Source: Pigmentiphaga humi
GTDB lineage: Bacteria; Pseudomonadota; Gammaproteobacteria; Burkholderiales; Burkholderiaceae_B
Length of the DNA: 64,000 nt
Direction of reading: 5' to 3'
Assembly: GCF_900606115.1 (NCBI RefSeq)
Contig: NZ_UWPJ01000008.1
Span: 235,882-299,881, forward strand
In this document: positions 52,728-61,353 of the stretch, piece after piece
Layout of the letters: every line of letters begins with the position of its first letter
Position numbering within the stretch: the stretch's first letter is position 1
Translations under genes and position numbers: made by a program
Notes under the pieces: generated by a model
The model's database searches: none
The model's input: only the letters and a program-made list of their open reading frames with translations
Told to the model about the DNA's origin: nothing

Positions 52728-53612
52728 ATGACCTGTTCCCCTTCCCGCCAGCCCTCTGTCGATTTCCTCGCCATCGGCGAGCGCCTGCGCGCCTACCGGA
52801 TGGGAGCATCGCTGCGGGCCGAGGAAGTGGCAGACCAGTTGGGCGTGTCGCGGGCGGCGGTCTACCGGATGGAAAAGGGCGACATCGTCAAGATCGAGAC
52901 CCTGGAGCGCCTGGCGCACATCCTCGATACCTCGCTGGCCTCGCTGCTCGGCGTGGGCGCGGAGTACTACACGTCGCCGGTGGCCTATATCGAACGCATG
53001 CGCCAGCTCGAAACCGATGCGACGCGGATCATGGCGCATTTCGAGCCGATCTCCTTCCTGCTGACCTCGGACGCGTACGGCGGCTACCTTCGGCAAATGC
53101 TGCGCGAAGCCCACCCGGACTTGCCCGCCGCTCGCAGCGAGGCCCTGCTCAAGATACTGGAAGAGCGCAAGCGCGCCTTCGCGCGGCGGCGGCCGCCCAT
53201 CACCAGCCTGATCGGCCTGCGCGAGATCGAGCGGTTCGTCCACTTCGGCCTGGTGGGCCGCATCGACCTGCCGCCTGCGGTACGGATGGAACGCTCGCTG
53301 GCCGCGCGGCGCGAAGTCGAGCGGATGGTCTCGCTGCTGCAGGAGCACCCCATGGGCACGCAGATCGGCATCGTCGACGACAGCATGCCCAACGCCACGT
53401 TCCAGGTCTTCGAACGCCCGAGCGGCTCGTTCGTCGCCATCAGTCCGTTCCGCTTCGGCGAACTGCCCAACGTGGCGACCGGCATCGCGCAGGTCACCGC
53501 GGCACCCGAGGCGGTGCAGCTTTACACGAAAATGGTGGACGATCTCTGGCAACGCGCCTACAAAGGCCAGGAAGCCGCAGACCTGCTGAACGAAATGCTG
53601 AAGGTGGTGTAG
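52728..53612 (+). CDS. XRE-family transcriptional regulator
   Basis: A 294-residue regulator. Residues 15-75 are a Cro/C1-type helix-turn-helix (IGERLRAYRMGASLRAEEVADQLGVSRAAVYRMEKGDIVKIETLERLAHILD). The remaining 215 residues form an unrecognised sensor-like domain with several Arg-rich helices and the segment GELPNVATGIAQVTAAPEAV. It lies 22 bp upstream of pyrE on the same strand and is divergent from the MFS-pyrK-pyrD-M20 operon, so it probably regulates both in response to a pyrimidine-pathway metabolite. The ligand domain is not one I can name. Confidence 0.88.
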   Translation: MTCSPSRQPSVDFLAIGERLRAYRMGASLRAEEVADQLGVSRAAVYRMEKGDIVKIETLERLAHILDTSLASLLGVGAEYYTSPVAYIERMRQLETDATRIMAHFEPISFLLTSDAYGGYLRQMLREAHPDLPAARSEALLKILEERKRAFARRRPPITSLIGLREIERFVHFGLVGRIDLPPAVRMERSLAARREVERMVSLLQEHPMGTQIGIVDDSMPNATFQVFERPSGSFVAISPFRFGELPNVATGIAQVTAAPEAVQLYTKMVDDLWQRAYKGQEAADLLNEMLKVV

Positions 53613-53634
53613 AGACCACCGACTAGGATACGAA

Positions 53635-54309
53635 ATGGACGAATCTTCTATCGGGCCGACGGTTGCGCGGCTATTGCTCGAATCGGGGGCGGTGCACGTC
53701 AGTGCGGGCAAGCCGTTCCTGCTGCGCTCGGGATGGGCCAGCCCGGTCTACGTGGACGTGCGCCGGCTGATTTCCTCGGTCGCGGGGCGCAACGTGCTGA
53801 TCGAGGCGGCGCTCTCGGTGGTGCGCAACCGCATCGGGCTGGACGACATCGACGCCATCGCCGGCGCCGAGACGGCCGGCGTGCCTTACGCCGCGTGGCT
53901 GGCCGACCGGCTGGCGCTGCCGCTGCTGATCGTGCGCAAGAAGTCGCTGGGCTTCGGCCGCAATGCGCAGATCGAAGGCATGATGGAGCCCGGCGCGCGC
54001 GTGCTGCTGGTGGACGACCTGACCACCGACGGCCAGAGCAAGCGCAATTTCTGCCAGGCCGTGCGCGGCTCGGGCCTGCGGCTGGAACACGTCCTTAGCA
54101 TCTTCTATTACGATACGTTTGTGGAAAGCCGGCGCACCATGGAGGAAATCGGCGTTTCCATGCATGCGCTGGCCACCTGGCAGGACATCATCGGGCAAGC
54201 CCGCGACGGCCAGACGCTGTCGGCCGCCGATATAGAAAAAGTAGAAGGGTTCCTGCGCCATACTTCCGAATGGTCCAAGGCCCATGGCGGCATTGCCCGT
54301 CTTCCGTGA
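53635..54309 (+). CDS. pyrE: Orotate phosphoribosyltransferase
   Basis: A 224-residue type I phosphoribosyltransferase. The PRPP-binding motif RVLLVDDLTTDGQSK is clear, IAGAETAGVPYAAWLA forms the pyrophosphate loop region, and the flexible-loop segment RKKSLGFGRNAQIEG carries the catalytic basic residues. It converts orotate and PRPP to orotidine monophosphate. AGGA precedes the ATG at 53635. Its place beside an XRE regulator and a divergent pyrD/pyrK operon concentrates orotate-handling functions in 6.5 kb; whether it is the only pyrE of the cell cannot be told from this window. Confidence 0.92.
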   Translation: MDESSIGPTVARLLLESGAVHVSAGKPFLLRSGWASPVYVDVRRLISSVAGRNVLIEAALSVVRNRIGLDDIDAIAGAETAGVPYAAWLADRLALPLLIVRKKSLGFGRNAQIEGMMEPGARVLLVDDLTTDGQSKRNFCQAVRGSGLRLEHVLSIFYYDTFVESRRTMEEIGVSMHALATWQDIIGQARDGQTLSAADIEKVEGFLRHTSEWSKAHGGIARLP

Positions 54310-54328
54310 TTCTCTTCGCTACCCGTTT

Positions 54329-54658
54329 ATGAACTTCAACGACCTGATCCAACGCTTCGCCGCCCAAGCCCCGGGTACCGACAGTTTCCTCAAAGTCAAG
54401 GAAGGCGCGCTGGCGCTGGTCTCCAGCGATTCGCGCCATGCCGCCGCGTATTTCCTGATCTACGGCTTTGCGCGCTCGTACGTGATCCTGTATGAAGACC
54501 AGGGCATCGATCCGGCCTTCGCCGAGACCGCCAAATCCCAGCTGCTGTCCTACATGACGCGGCTGCAGGAAGCATTCAAATCCGACGCGCCGGCCGACAT
54601 CGTCGACGCGATGAACTGGATCGTCCTCGATTACGGCCTGAGCGGAAAGATATTTTGA
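54329..54658 (+). CDS. Conserved-looking hypothetical protein (109 residues)
   Basis: I do not recognise this protein. It begins MNFNDLIQRFAAQAPGTD and is predicted to be mostly helical, soluble and mildly acidic, with an aromatic central stretch (AAYFLIYGFARSYVILYEDQG) and the ending DAMNWIVLDYGLSGKIF. The ATG at 54329 is a better start than an in-frame codon at 54284 within pyrE. Its stop overlaps the TTG start of the AmpG-like gene (TTGA), so it is translationally coupled with that permease gene, the only clue to function. Confidence 0.75.
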   Translation: MNFNDLIQRFAAQAPGTDSFLKVKEGALALVSSDSRHAAAYFLIYGFARSYVILYEDQGIDPAFAETAKSQLLSYMTRLQEAFKSDAPADIVDAMNWIVLDYGLSGKIF

Positions 54659-55914
54659 ACGCCCGCCCGGAAGCCCCGGCGGCCGCTTCGTCGCTGTACA
54701 CCAACCGGCGCGTCGCGCCGCTGCTGGCGCTGGGCTTCGCCAGCGGGCTGCCGCTGGCGCTGACCACCGGCACGCTGCAGGCCTGGGCCACGGTGGACGG
54801 CGTCTCGCTGCAGGCCATCGGCTTCCTGACCCTGGTCGGCTCGGCCTATACGCTCAAGTTCCTGTGGGCGCCGCTGATGGACCGCTACACGCCGCCGCTG
54901 CTGGGCCGGCGGCGCGGCTGGATGGCGGTGACGCAGCTGCTGCTGGCGCTGTCCATCATGGCCATGGGCCTGCTCTCGCCCGGCCAGGCGCTGCTGCCGC
55001 TGGCGCTGATCGCCGTGTTCGTGGCGTTCTGCTCGGCGTCGCAGGACATCGCCTTCGACGCCTATCGCACCGACGTGCTGCGCAAGGAAGAGCGCGGCGC
55101 GGGCGCGGCGGTATCGGTGCTGGGCTACCGGCTGGCGATGCTGGTGTCGGGCGGACTGGCGCTGGTGATCGCCGACAGCTGGCTGGGCTGGGGCAATACC
55201 TACATCCTGATGGGCGTGCTGATGGCGCTGGCCATCCTGGCCACACTGTGGGCCCCCGAGCCCGAGGCGCCCGCGGCCGCGCCCGCCACGCTGGGCGAGG
55301 CCGTCGCCGGCCCGCTGCTGGAATTTTTCCGCCGGCCCGGCGCCATCGTGCTGCTGGTGCTGATCGTGCTGTACAAGCTCGGCGACGCCTTCGCGGGCAG
55401 CCTGTCCACCGCCTTCCTGATCCGCGGCGCCGGATTCTCGGCCACCGAGGTCGGCACCATCAACAAGGTGCTCGGGCTGGGCGCGACCATCATCGGCGCG
55501 CTGGCCGGCGGCGCGCTGCTGGCCAAGCTGCGGCTTTACGGCTCGCTGATGCTGTTCGGATTGCTGCAGGCGGTCTCCAACCTGGGCTTCTGGCTGATCG
55601 CGGTCAGCCCCAAGAGCATCGTGCTAATGGCCGCAGCCGTCGGCGTCGAGAACCTGTGCGGCGGCATGGGCACGGCGGCCTTCGTCGCGCTGCTGATGGC
55701 GCTGTGCAATCATCGCTTCTCGGCCACGCAGTTCGCGCTGCTGTCGGCGCTGTCGGCGGTCGGGCGCACCTACCTGGCCGGGCCGCTCGCTCCGCCCATG
55801 GTCGAGGCCTACGGCTGGCCGTCCTTCTTCCTGGTGACGGTGCTGATCGGCCTGCCGGGCATGGCGCTGCTATGGTGGCGGCGGGCCGACATCCGGGCGC
55901 TGGACCGGGCCTGA
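54655..55914 (+). CDS. ampG: AmpG-like MFS permease (muropeptide transporter family)
   Basis: A 419-residue permease with about 12 membrane helices. The N-terminus LLALGFASGLPLALTTGTLQAW and the loop YTLKFLWAPLMDRYTPPLLGRRRGWM, together with ASQDIAFDAYRTDVL, are characteristic of AmpG, which imports anhydro-muropeptides for cell-wall recycling and influences AmpC induction. It begins at TTG 54655, overlapping the preceding stop. The family also has members of unknown substrate, so the muropeptide role is probable rather than certain. It is convergent with the PACE gene. Confidence 0.85.
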   Translation: MNARPEAPAAASSLYTNRRVAPLLALGFASGLPLALTTGTLQAWATVDGVSLQAIGFLTLVGSAYTLKFLWAPLMDRYTPPLLGRRRGWMAVTQLLLALSIMAMGLLSPGQALLPLALIAVFVAFCSASQDIAFDAYRTDVLRKEERGAGAAVSVLGYRLAMLVSGGLALVIADSWLGWGNTYILMGVLMALAILATLWAPEPEAPAAAPATLGEAVAGPLLEFFRRPGAIVLLVLIVLYKLGDAFAGSLSTAFLIRGAGFSATEVGTINKVLGLGATIIGALAGGALLAKLRLYGSLMLFGLLQAVSNLGFWLIAVSPKSIVLMAAAVGVENLCGGMGTAAFVALLMALCNHRFSATQFALLSALSAVGRTYLAGPLAPPMVEAYGWPSFFLVTVLIGLPGMALLWWRRADIRALDRA

Positions 55915-55916
55915 GT

Positions 55917-56363
55917 CTACTCCGGGCAGGCGCCGCGCCGTCGCGCGGCAATCCAGCGTGCCCGGATGCGGTCGTAGGCAAGGTTGTACACATAGGTGTA
56001 GGGCAGGAAGAACAGCAGCAGGCCGATGTCCAGCACCAGGGCCTCCCAGAGGCTGATGTGCAGCCACCAAGCCACGAAAGGCACGACCAGGAGCACGAGC
56101 CCCCCTTCGAAGCCGAAGGCATGGGCCATCCGCATCGGCGGCGTGCGCTGCCAGCCGTAGCGGCGCTCCAGGCGCTCGAATCCGGCGTTGTAGACCATGT
56201 TCCAGGCCATCGCGATCAGCGAGATCGCCAGGGTGAGCGCGCCCATCTGGGCCAGCGGCTTGTCCATGGCCCATGCCAGCGCAGGCGCGCACAGCACGAG
56301 GGCGATGAATTCGTAGCAGACCGCGTACAGCACGCGTTCCCACAGTTTTTTCTCCGGTACCAC
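55917..56363 (-). CDS. PACE-family (AceI-like) multidrug/polyamine efflux protein
   Basis: A 148-residue membrane protein with four predicted helices. It has the tandem bacterial-transmembrane-pair layout of PACE proteins: ERVLYAVCYEFIAL at the start of the first pair, MAWNMVYNAGFERLE after helix 2, the RMAHAFGFEGGL motif of the second pair, and YTYVYNLAYDRIR after helix 4. PACE proteins export chlorhexidine, acriflavine and short diamines. It starts at GTG 56363 and is divergent from a LysR gene, the usual arrangement for PACE genes, so the LysR protein is likely its regulator. Confidence 0.88.
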   Translation of the reverse strand: MVPEKKLWERVLYAVCYEFIALVLCAPALAWAMDKPLAQMGALTLAISLIAMAWNMVYNAGFERLERRYGWQRTPPMRMAHAFGFEGGLVLLVVPFVAWWLHISLWEALVLDIGLLLFFLPYTYVYNLAYDRIRARWIAARRRGACPE

Positions 56364-56435
56364 GTTCCAGCCTCGAATCGACGATGTATTGCCGACATTG
56401 TCTGCGATACATCCGTTGGTGAAAAACCAATTACC

Positions 56436-56450
56436 ATCGGAATTTCCGAT
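56436..56450. promoter_or_regulatory. Palindrome ATCGGAA-T-TTCCGAT, candidate LysR operator
   Basis: A perfect 7-1-7 palindrome lies 20 bases upstream of the LysR start at 56471, in the 107-bp region shared with the divergent PACE gene. Related CGATACAT elements occur at about 56405 and 56447 and in inverted form near 56383. LysR proteins bind such T-N11-A type sites next to their own genes; the link is inferred from position. Confidence 0.5.
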
Positions 56451-56470
56451 ACATTGATGGCGGGCATTCC

Positions 56471-57331
56471 ATGGCCTATTCCCTCGAAGCCCTGGCCGCC
56501 TTCACCCAGGCCGCCGCGCTCGGTTCCTTCTCGGCCGCCGCGCGCAAGCTGGGCAAGCGGCAATCCAGCATCAGCGAAAGCATCGCCAACCTGGAAATCG
56601 ACCTGGGCGTGCAGTTGTTCGACCGCGGCACCCGCCAGCCCACCCTGACCCCGGCGGGGCAGGCGCTTCTGGTCGAAGCCGCCCAGGTGCTCTCCAGCGC
56701 CGAGCGGCTGGGCCGCGCCGCCGGCCGTTTCGCCGCCGGGCAGGAATCGCGGCTCACGCTGGCGCTGTCGGACACTTATCAATCGGAACGCTTCGAAGTC
56801 GTCCTGACCGCGCTCGACCGCCGGTATCCCGGCCTGGAATTCGAATGCATGATGTCCGAGGATTGGGACACCGTGGCGACAGTCCAGCGGGGCCGTGCCG
56901 ATCTCGGCCTGCTGCGCGCCCAGGAAAGCTATCCGCCCGACATCGAGCACACCACGCTGCCGGAACTGTCGGAAATGGTGCTGGCCGTGGGCCGCAGTCA
57001 TCCGCTGGCCCGGCTCGACCGGGTCACCCAGGCCGACTTGCGCGCCGCGCGCGAATTGCGCATCGCCCCCTACGAGGAAGACGGCCGGCGCATCGCCCGC
57101 GGACACTCCTGGAGCGCGCCGTACTACTTGATGCTGCTGGAGATGGCGGCCATGGGCTTCGGCTGGGCGCGGCTGCCGCGCTGGCTGCTCACGCGCTTCG
57201 CCGCCGACACCCTGGTGGAGCTGGACGTACCGGGCCAGCGGCGCCTGCTGCCACTGGACCTGGTGTGGTCCAACCGGCGCCCGCTCGGTCCGGCCGGCGC
57301 CTGGCTGCTCGAGGAATTCCTCAAGGCCTAG
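56471..57331 (+). CDS. LysR-family regulator divergent from the PACE efflux gene
   Basis: A 286-residue LysR protein: helix-turn-helix LAAFTQAAALGSFSAAARKLGKRQSSISESIANLEIDLG, linker TPAGQALL, and an effector domain with LRLSDTYQSE-like and GRADLGLLRAQE segments. The ATG at 56471 begins the conserved domain directly. Its stop shares the tetranucleotide CTAG (57328-57331) with the stop of the convergent SulP gene. Regulation of the PACE exporter is the most likely role. Confidence 0.92.
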   Translation: MAYSLEALAAFTQAAALGSFSAAARKLGKRQSSISESIANLEIDLGVQLFDRGTRQPTLTPAGQALLVEAAQVLSSAERLGRAAGRFAAGQESRLTLALSDTYQSERFEVVLTALDRRYPGLEFECMMSEDWDTVATVQRGRADLGLLRAQESYPPDIEHTTLPELSEMVLAVGRSHPLARLDRVTQADLRAARELRIAPYEEDGRRIARGHSWSAPYYLMLLEMAAMGFGWARLPRWLLTRFAADTLVELDVPGQRRLLPLDLVWSNRRPLGPAGAWLLEEFLKA

Positions 57332-59010
57332 ACGGCGCTGGCCCGCAGGCGCTGGATCGCTTCGCGCTCGGTGCGGAACACCTGCTCGGGCGGCAGCAGA
57401 CCCGTCACGCCGGACGCCTCGAACACCTCTTCCACCTGCTTCTTGACGCCGGCCAGATAGACTTCCACGCCCTGGTCGCGCAGCGTGCCGATCAGGTAGA
57501 TCAGGGTATCGACGCCGGTCACGTCTATGCTGTTGATCGGCCCCGCATAGATCAGCACGCGCTTGATCCCGGGGTGGGCGCGGCAGTACTCGGTAATGAA
57601 GTGCTCGAGCGGATTGGCGGTGACGAAGCTGAGCGCGGCATCCATGCGCACGGCGAACAGATCGGGCGCCAGCGGCGGCAGGCGGAAGCGCGCCCGGTCG
57701 CGCAGCGTGCCGTCGGCATGCACGCCGACCTCGACGATGCGCGGGTGCGAGCGCTGGTACAGGAAATAGCCCAGCGACATGACGAAGCCCGCGAGGATGC
57801 CCCATTGCAGCTGGGGCGCGGCGATCAGCGTGGCGACCGCCGTGGAGATGGCGATCACCGCCTCGGCGCGCGACGCCTTCCAGAGGCGCACGAAAAAGCG
57901 CGGCGCGATCAGGTTGGTGACCGGCACGATGATGACCGCGGCGAGAAAGGCCCGCGGCAGATAGGCGATGGCAGGCGTCAGGAACAGCAGGCTGGCCAGC
58001 ACGCAGACGAAGGCGAACAGCGCCGACCATCCCGTGCGCGCGCCCACGAACAGGTTCAGGGCCGAACGGGAAAAAGAGGCGCTGACCGGGAACGCCCCGC
58101 TCAGGCCGCTGGTGATCTTGGCCAGGCCCTGGCCGATGAATTCCTGGTTCTCGTTCCAGCGCCGGCGCGTGCTGCGCGAGATCGTCTTGGCGCTGGACAG
58201 CGCCTCGACGAAGCTGACCAGCGCGATCACCGCCGCCGCGGGCAGCAGGCTGCGGTAGTCCTCCCACGACAAGAGCGAGGGCACTGCCAGCACCGGCAGG
58301 CCCGCGGGCAGTTCGCCCACCACCGAACCGCCGCGCGCACCGTAGCCGAAAGCCCAGCTCAACAAACCCGTCGCCAGGGCCGCGGCCAGCACGACGGGCA
58401 GGCGCTTGCTCTGCTTTTTCAGCACGAACAGGAAAGTCAGCGTGCCGAGTCCGAAGGCGCACCCGGTCCAATCGACGGCCGCCAGCACGGCTCGCGCATC
58501 CCAGGCGGCGAGCGCGGTGCGCGCGGCGGCGCCGTCCAGGCCCAGCATGGCCGGCAACTGCGACAGCACGATCAGCAGCGCGGCCGCCTGCGTAAAGGCG
58601 CCCACCACCGAGCCCGGCAGGAAATTGACCACCATGCCCAGCCGCAGCGCGCCGATCAGGATCTGGATGGCCCCGGACATCAGCGCCAGCCAGATGGCCA
58701 GTTCGACCCAGCGCGCCGATTCCTGGGCCGCCAGCCCCGCCAGCGAACCGGCCACCAGCATGCTGGTCAGCGCCACCGGCCCGGCGCCCAGCAACTGGCA
58801 CGACCCCCACAACACGCTCACCACCGGCGGGATCAGCGCGGCATACAGCCCGGCGATGGGCGGCATGCCGGCCAGCATCGCATACGCCACCGCCTGCGGC
58901 ACCAGGATCAACCCCAGCGTGAAGCCGGCGCGGGCATCGGCGGCCAGATCGGACGAATTCGGCCGAGGCCAGTCGAGAAAGGGGAAATAGCGGCGGAGCA
59001 AGGCAGGCAT
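57328..59010 (-). CDS. SulP-family anion permease with STAS domain
   Basis: A 560-residue SLC26/SulP transporter. The membrane part starts ARAGFTLGLILVPQAVAYAMLAGMPPIAGLYAALIP, the signature of the family, and spans about residues 25-410. The C-terminal STAS domain (about 435-550) includes VLIYAGPINSIDVTGVDTLIYLI. Members carry sulfate, bicarbonate or dicarboxylates. The neighbours give no hint of the anion. The protein has normal length; the gene stands alone between a convergent LysR gene and an SDR gene. Confidence 0.92.
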   Translation of the reverse strand: MPALLRRYFPFLDWPRPNSSDLAADARAGFTLGLILVPQAVAYAMLAGMPPIAGLYAALIPPVVSVLWGSCQLLGAGPVALTSMLVAGSLAGLAAQESARWVELAIWLALMSGAIQILIGALRLGMVVNFLPGSVVGAFTQAAALLIVLSQLPAMLGLDGAAARTALAAWDARAVLAAVDWTGCAFGLGTLTFLFVLKKQSKRLPVVLAAALATGLLSWAFGYGARGGSVVGELPAGLPVLAVPSLLSWEDYRSLLPAAAVIALVSFVEALSSAKTISRSTRRRWNENQEFIGQGLAKITSGLSGAFPVSASFSRSALNLFVGARTGWSALFAFVCVLASLLFLTPAIAYLPRAFLAAVIIVPVTNLIAPRFFVRLWKASRAEAVIAISTAVATLIAAPQLQWGILAGFVMSLGYFLYQRSHPRIVEVGVHADGTLRDRARFRLPPLAPDLFAVRMDAALSFVTANPLEHFITEYCRAHPGIKRVLIYAGPINSIDVTGVDTLIYLIGTLRDQGVEVYLAGVKKQVEEVFEASGVTGLLPPEQVFRTEREAIQRLRASAV

Positions 59011-59031
59011 GGGATGGACGATATGAAAGAC

Positions 59032-59787
59032 TCAGGACTGGCGGGGCTTGCGCGGCGCGCGCACGGCGAAGTGGTCGTAGACGGCGTCGGGCAGCAGCCG
59101 CATCAGCTTGGCGACCACGCCCATCTGCCAGGGAATGACGGCATAGGACGCGGACCGGTCCAGGGCCCGCGCGGCCTTGCCGGCAAAGACGTCGGCATCC
59201 ATCAGGAAAGGCATGGCATAGGGATTGTGCGCGGTCATGGGCGTGCGGATGTAGCCCGGCGCGATCGTCGAGACGCGTATGCCGTGGGGCGAGAGTTCAT
59301 TTCGCAGGCTTTCGCAATAGGCGATGACGGCCGCCTTGGAGGCGCTGTAGGCGCCCGCGCCCGGCAGGCCCCGTATCCCCGCCACGCTGGCGATGCCCGC
59401 CAATTGCCCGCGGCGCGCCTGCTTCATGGCCGGGATGAACGGCTCGAAAGTGGCCACCATGGCGGTCAGGTTGGTGTCGATCACGGCGCGGAAGGCCTCG
59501 AAGTCGCCGGTTTCCTCGGTCAGCGTGCCGACGCTGATGCCGGCATTCGCCACCACCAGGTCGATCCCGCCCGCGGCGAGGAAATCGCGACCGGCGGCAT
59601 GCAGCGCCGCGCGGTCGCGCACGTCCAGGGCATAGTGGCGATGGCCGCCGCCCGGCAGGCCGGCGGCCAGGTCGCGCAAGGCCTCCTCGCGCCGGCCCAC
59701 CAGGCCCAGGGTGGCGCCGCGCGTCGCGTAGTGCCGGGCCAGCGCCTGGCCGATGCCGCTGCTCGCGCCGGTAATGAAAACTCTCAT
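59032..59787 (-). CDS. Short-chain dehydrogenase/reductase
   Basis: A 251-residue classical SDR. FITGASSGIGQALARHYA is the cofactor motif, with an arginine-rich loop (GRREEAL) that suggests NADP preference. VVANAGIS, the serine in IASVAGIRG and YSASKAAV complete the active site. The ATG at 59787 starts the Rossmann strand; a longer frame to 59943 overlaps the divergent oxidase gene. Three C-terminal residues groups are basic (RAPRKPRQS). It is 21 bp downstream of nothing else on its strand, being followed by the SulP gene. The substrate is unknown. Confidence 0.88.
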   Translation of the reverse strand: MRVFITGASSGIGQALARHYATRGATLGLVGRREEALRDLAAGLPGGGHRHYALDVRDRAALHAAGRDFLAAGGIDLVVANAGISVGTLTEETGDFEAFRAVIDTNLTAMVATFEPFIPAMKQARRGQLAGIASVAGIRGLPGAGAYSASKAAVIAYCESLRNELSPHGIRVSTIAPGYIRTPMTAHNPYAMPFLMDADVFAGKAARALDRSASYAVIPWQMGVVAKLMRLLPDAVYDHFAVRAPRKPRQS

Positions 59788-59875
59788 GCACGCCCTCTCG
59801 AAACAGCCGCCATTATCCTCTGCCATACACGGTGCCGGCGACAGGCGCGGTATAGTCGTAGACCTTTCCGTGGAA

Positions 59876-61312
59876 ATGACGATGAGCGCCCCTACCGATC
59901 CCGAGCTGCGCAATGCCCTGGCCGCCCTGGTGGGCGAGGCCAATCTCTACGCCGATCCGGCCGACAAGGCCCGCTACGAAACCGGCGCCCGCTACGGCAA
60001 CGGCAAGGCCGCCCTGATCGTGCGGCCCGCCTCGACCGCCGAGGTCGCCGCCGTGGTGCGCCACTGCGTGGCCACCGCCACGCCGCTGATCGCCCAGGGC
60101 GCCAATACCGGTCTTGTCGCCGCCAGCACGCCCGACGAAAGCGGCACCCAGGTGGTGCTGAGCCTGGAGCGCCTGCGCAGCGAACTCGTGATCGACCGCG
60201 CCAACCGCACCGCCACCGTCGGCGCCGGCGTCACGCTGCAGGAGCTCAACGACAAACTCGCCGAGCACGGCCTGTGCTTTCCCATCGACCTGGGCGCCAA
60301 CCCGTCGATCGGCGGCATGATCGCCACCAACACCGGCGGCGCGCGGCTGATCCGCTATGGCGACGTGCGCCACAATCTGCTGGGCGTGGAAGTGGTGCTG
60401 GCCGACCCGCCCGGGCAGGTGCTCGACCTGATGAGCGGCCTGCGCAAGAACAATACTGGCTACGACTTGAAGCAGCTATTCGTGGGCGTGGGCGGCGCCG
60501 GCGGCGTCATCACCCGCGCGGTCGTCCAGGTGCATCCGCTGCCCCGCCAGACCGCCACCGCGCTCATCGTTCCCACGACCCAGCAGGCCACGCTGGACCT
60601 GCTGATCGAACTGGAAAGCGAGTTCGGCGATTTCCTCACGGCCTACGAAGGCATGTCGCGCTCCACCGTGCAATCGGTGATCGACCATGTGCCCGGCGTG
60701 GCCAACCCGTTCGCGCCCGAGCCCATTCCCGATTACTGCCTGCTGGTGGAACTGGCCGCCACCTCCTCGCGCGAAGTGCTGGGCGTGGACCTGCAGGGCG
60801 CGCTCAACGATTTCCTCGAGCGCCAGTTCGACGTGCTGGTGTCCAACGCCGTGCTGGACGGCGGCCCCGACCTCTGGAAGATCCGCCACTCCATCAGCGA
60901 ATCCATCCGCCACCAGGGCAAGCTGATCGCCTTCGACATCGCCGTGCCGCGCTCGTCCATGATCGCCTTCCGCGAAACCGCCCAGCGCATGCTCGACCAG
61001 GGCTTCCCGTGGCTGCGCCTGTTCGACTTCGGCCACTGGGCAGACGGCGGCACCCACTTCAACATCGTCTGGCCCCACGACGCCACCCCCGCCTACGACG
61101 CCGACACCGTCGAACGGCTGCGCGTGGCGCTCTACGACCTGGTCGTGCGCGACTTCGGCGGCAGCTTCAGCGCCGAACACGGCGTCGGCCCCTACAACGC
61201 CCGCTTCTACCACCGCTACGCCTCGGCCGAATCGCAAGCACTGGCCGGACGCGTACAACGCGCGCTGGACCCCGCGCGCGCACTCGGACAAGTGGATTTC
61301 GGGCCGGTTTGA
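59876..61312 (+). CDS. FAD-linked oxidase (D-2-hydroxy acid / GlcD-like dehydrogenase)
   Basis: A 478-residue flavoprotein of the vanillyl-alcohol-oxidase/PCMH family. The FAD-binding segments are ALIVRPASTAEVAAVVRHC, IAQGANTGLVAASTPD and NPSIGGMIATNTGGARLIRYGDVRHNLLGVEVV, and the C-terminal oxidase domain ends with the FSAEHGVGPYN motif, whose His/Glu lie in the active site of D-lactate and D-2-hydroxyglutarate dehydrogenases. Start codons at 59876 and 59882 are in frame; GTGGAA precedes the first. It is divergent from the SDR gene. A D-2-hydroxy acid is the likely substrate, but which one is not visible. Confidence 0.88.
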   Translation: MTMSAPTDPELRNALAALVGEANLYADPADKARYETGARYGNGKAALIVRPASTAEVAAVVRHCVATATPLIAQGANTGLVAASTPDESGTQVVLSLERLRSELVIDRANRTATVGAGVTLQELNDKLAEHGLCFPIDLGANPSIGGMIATNTGGARLIRYGDVRHNLLGVEVVLADPPGQVLDLMSGLRKNNTGYDLKQLFVGVGGAGGVITRAVVQVHPLPRQTATALIVPTTQQATLDLLIELESEFGDFLTAYEGMSRSTVQSVIDHVPGVANPFAPEPIPDYCLLVELAATSSREVLGVDLQGALNDFLERQFDVLVSNAVLDGGPDLWKIRHSISESIRHQGKLIAFDIAVPRSSMIAFRETAQRMLDQGFPWLRLFDFGHWADGGTHFNIVWPHDATPAYDADTVERLRVALYDLVVRDFGGSFSAEHGVGPYNARFYHRYASAESQALAGRVQRALDPARALGQVDFGPV

Positions 61313-61353
61313 GGGGCAACGCCGGAATTCGGCACCTCGCCCCCGCGAACACA

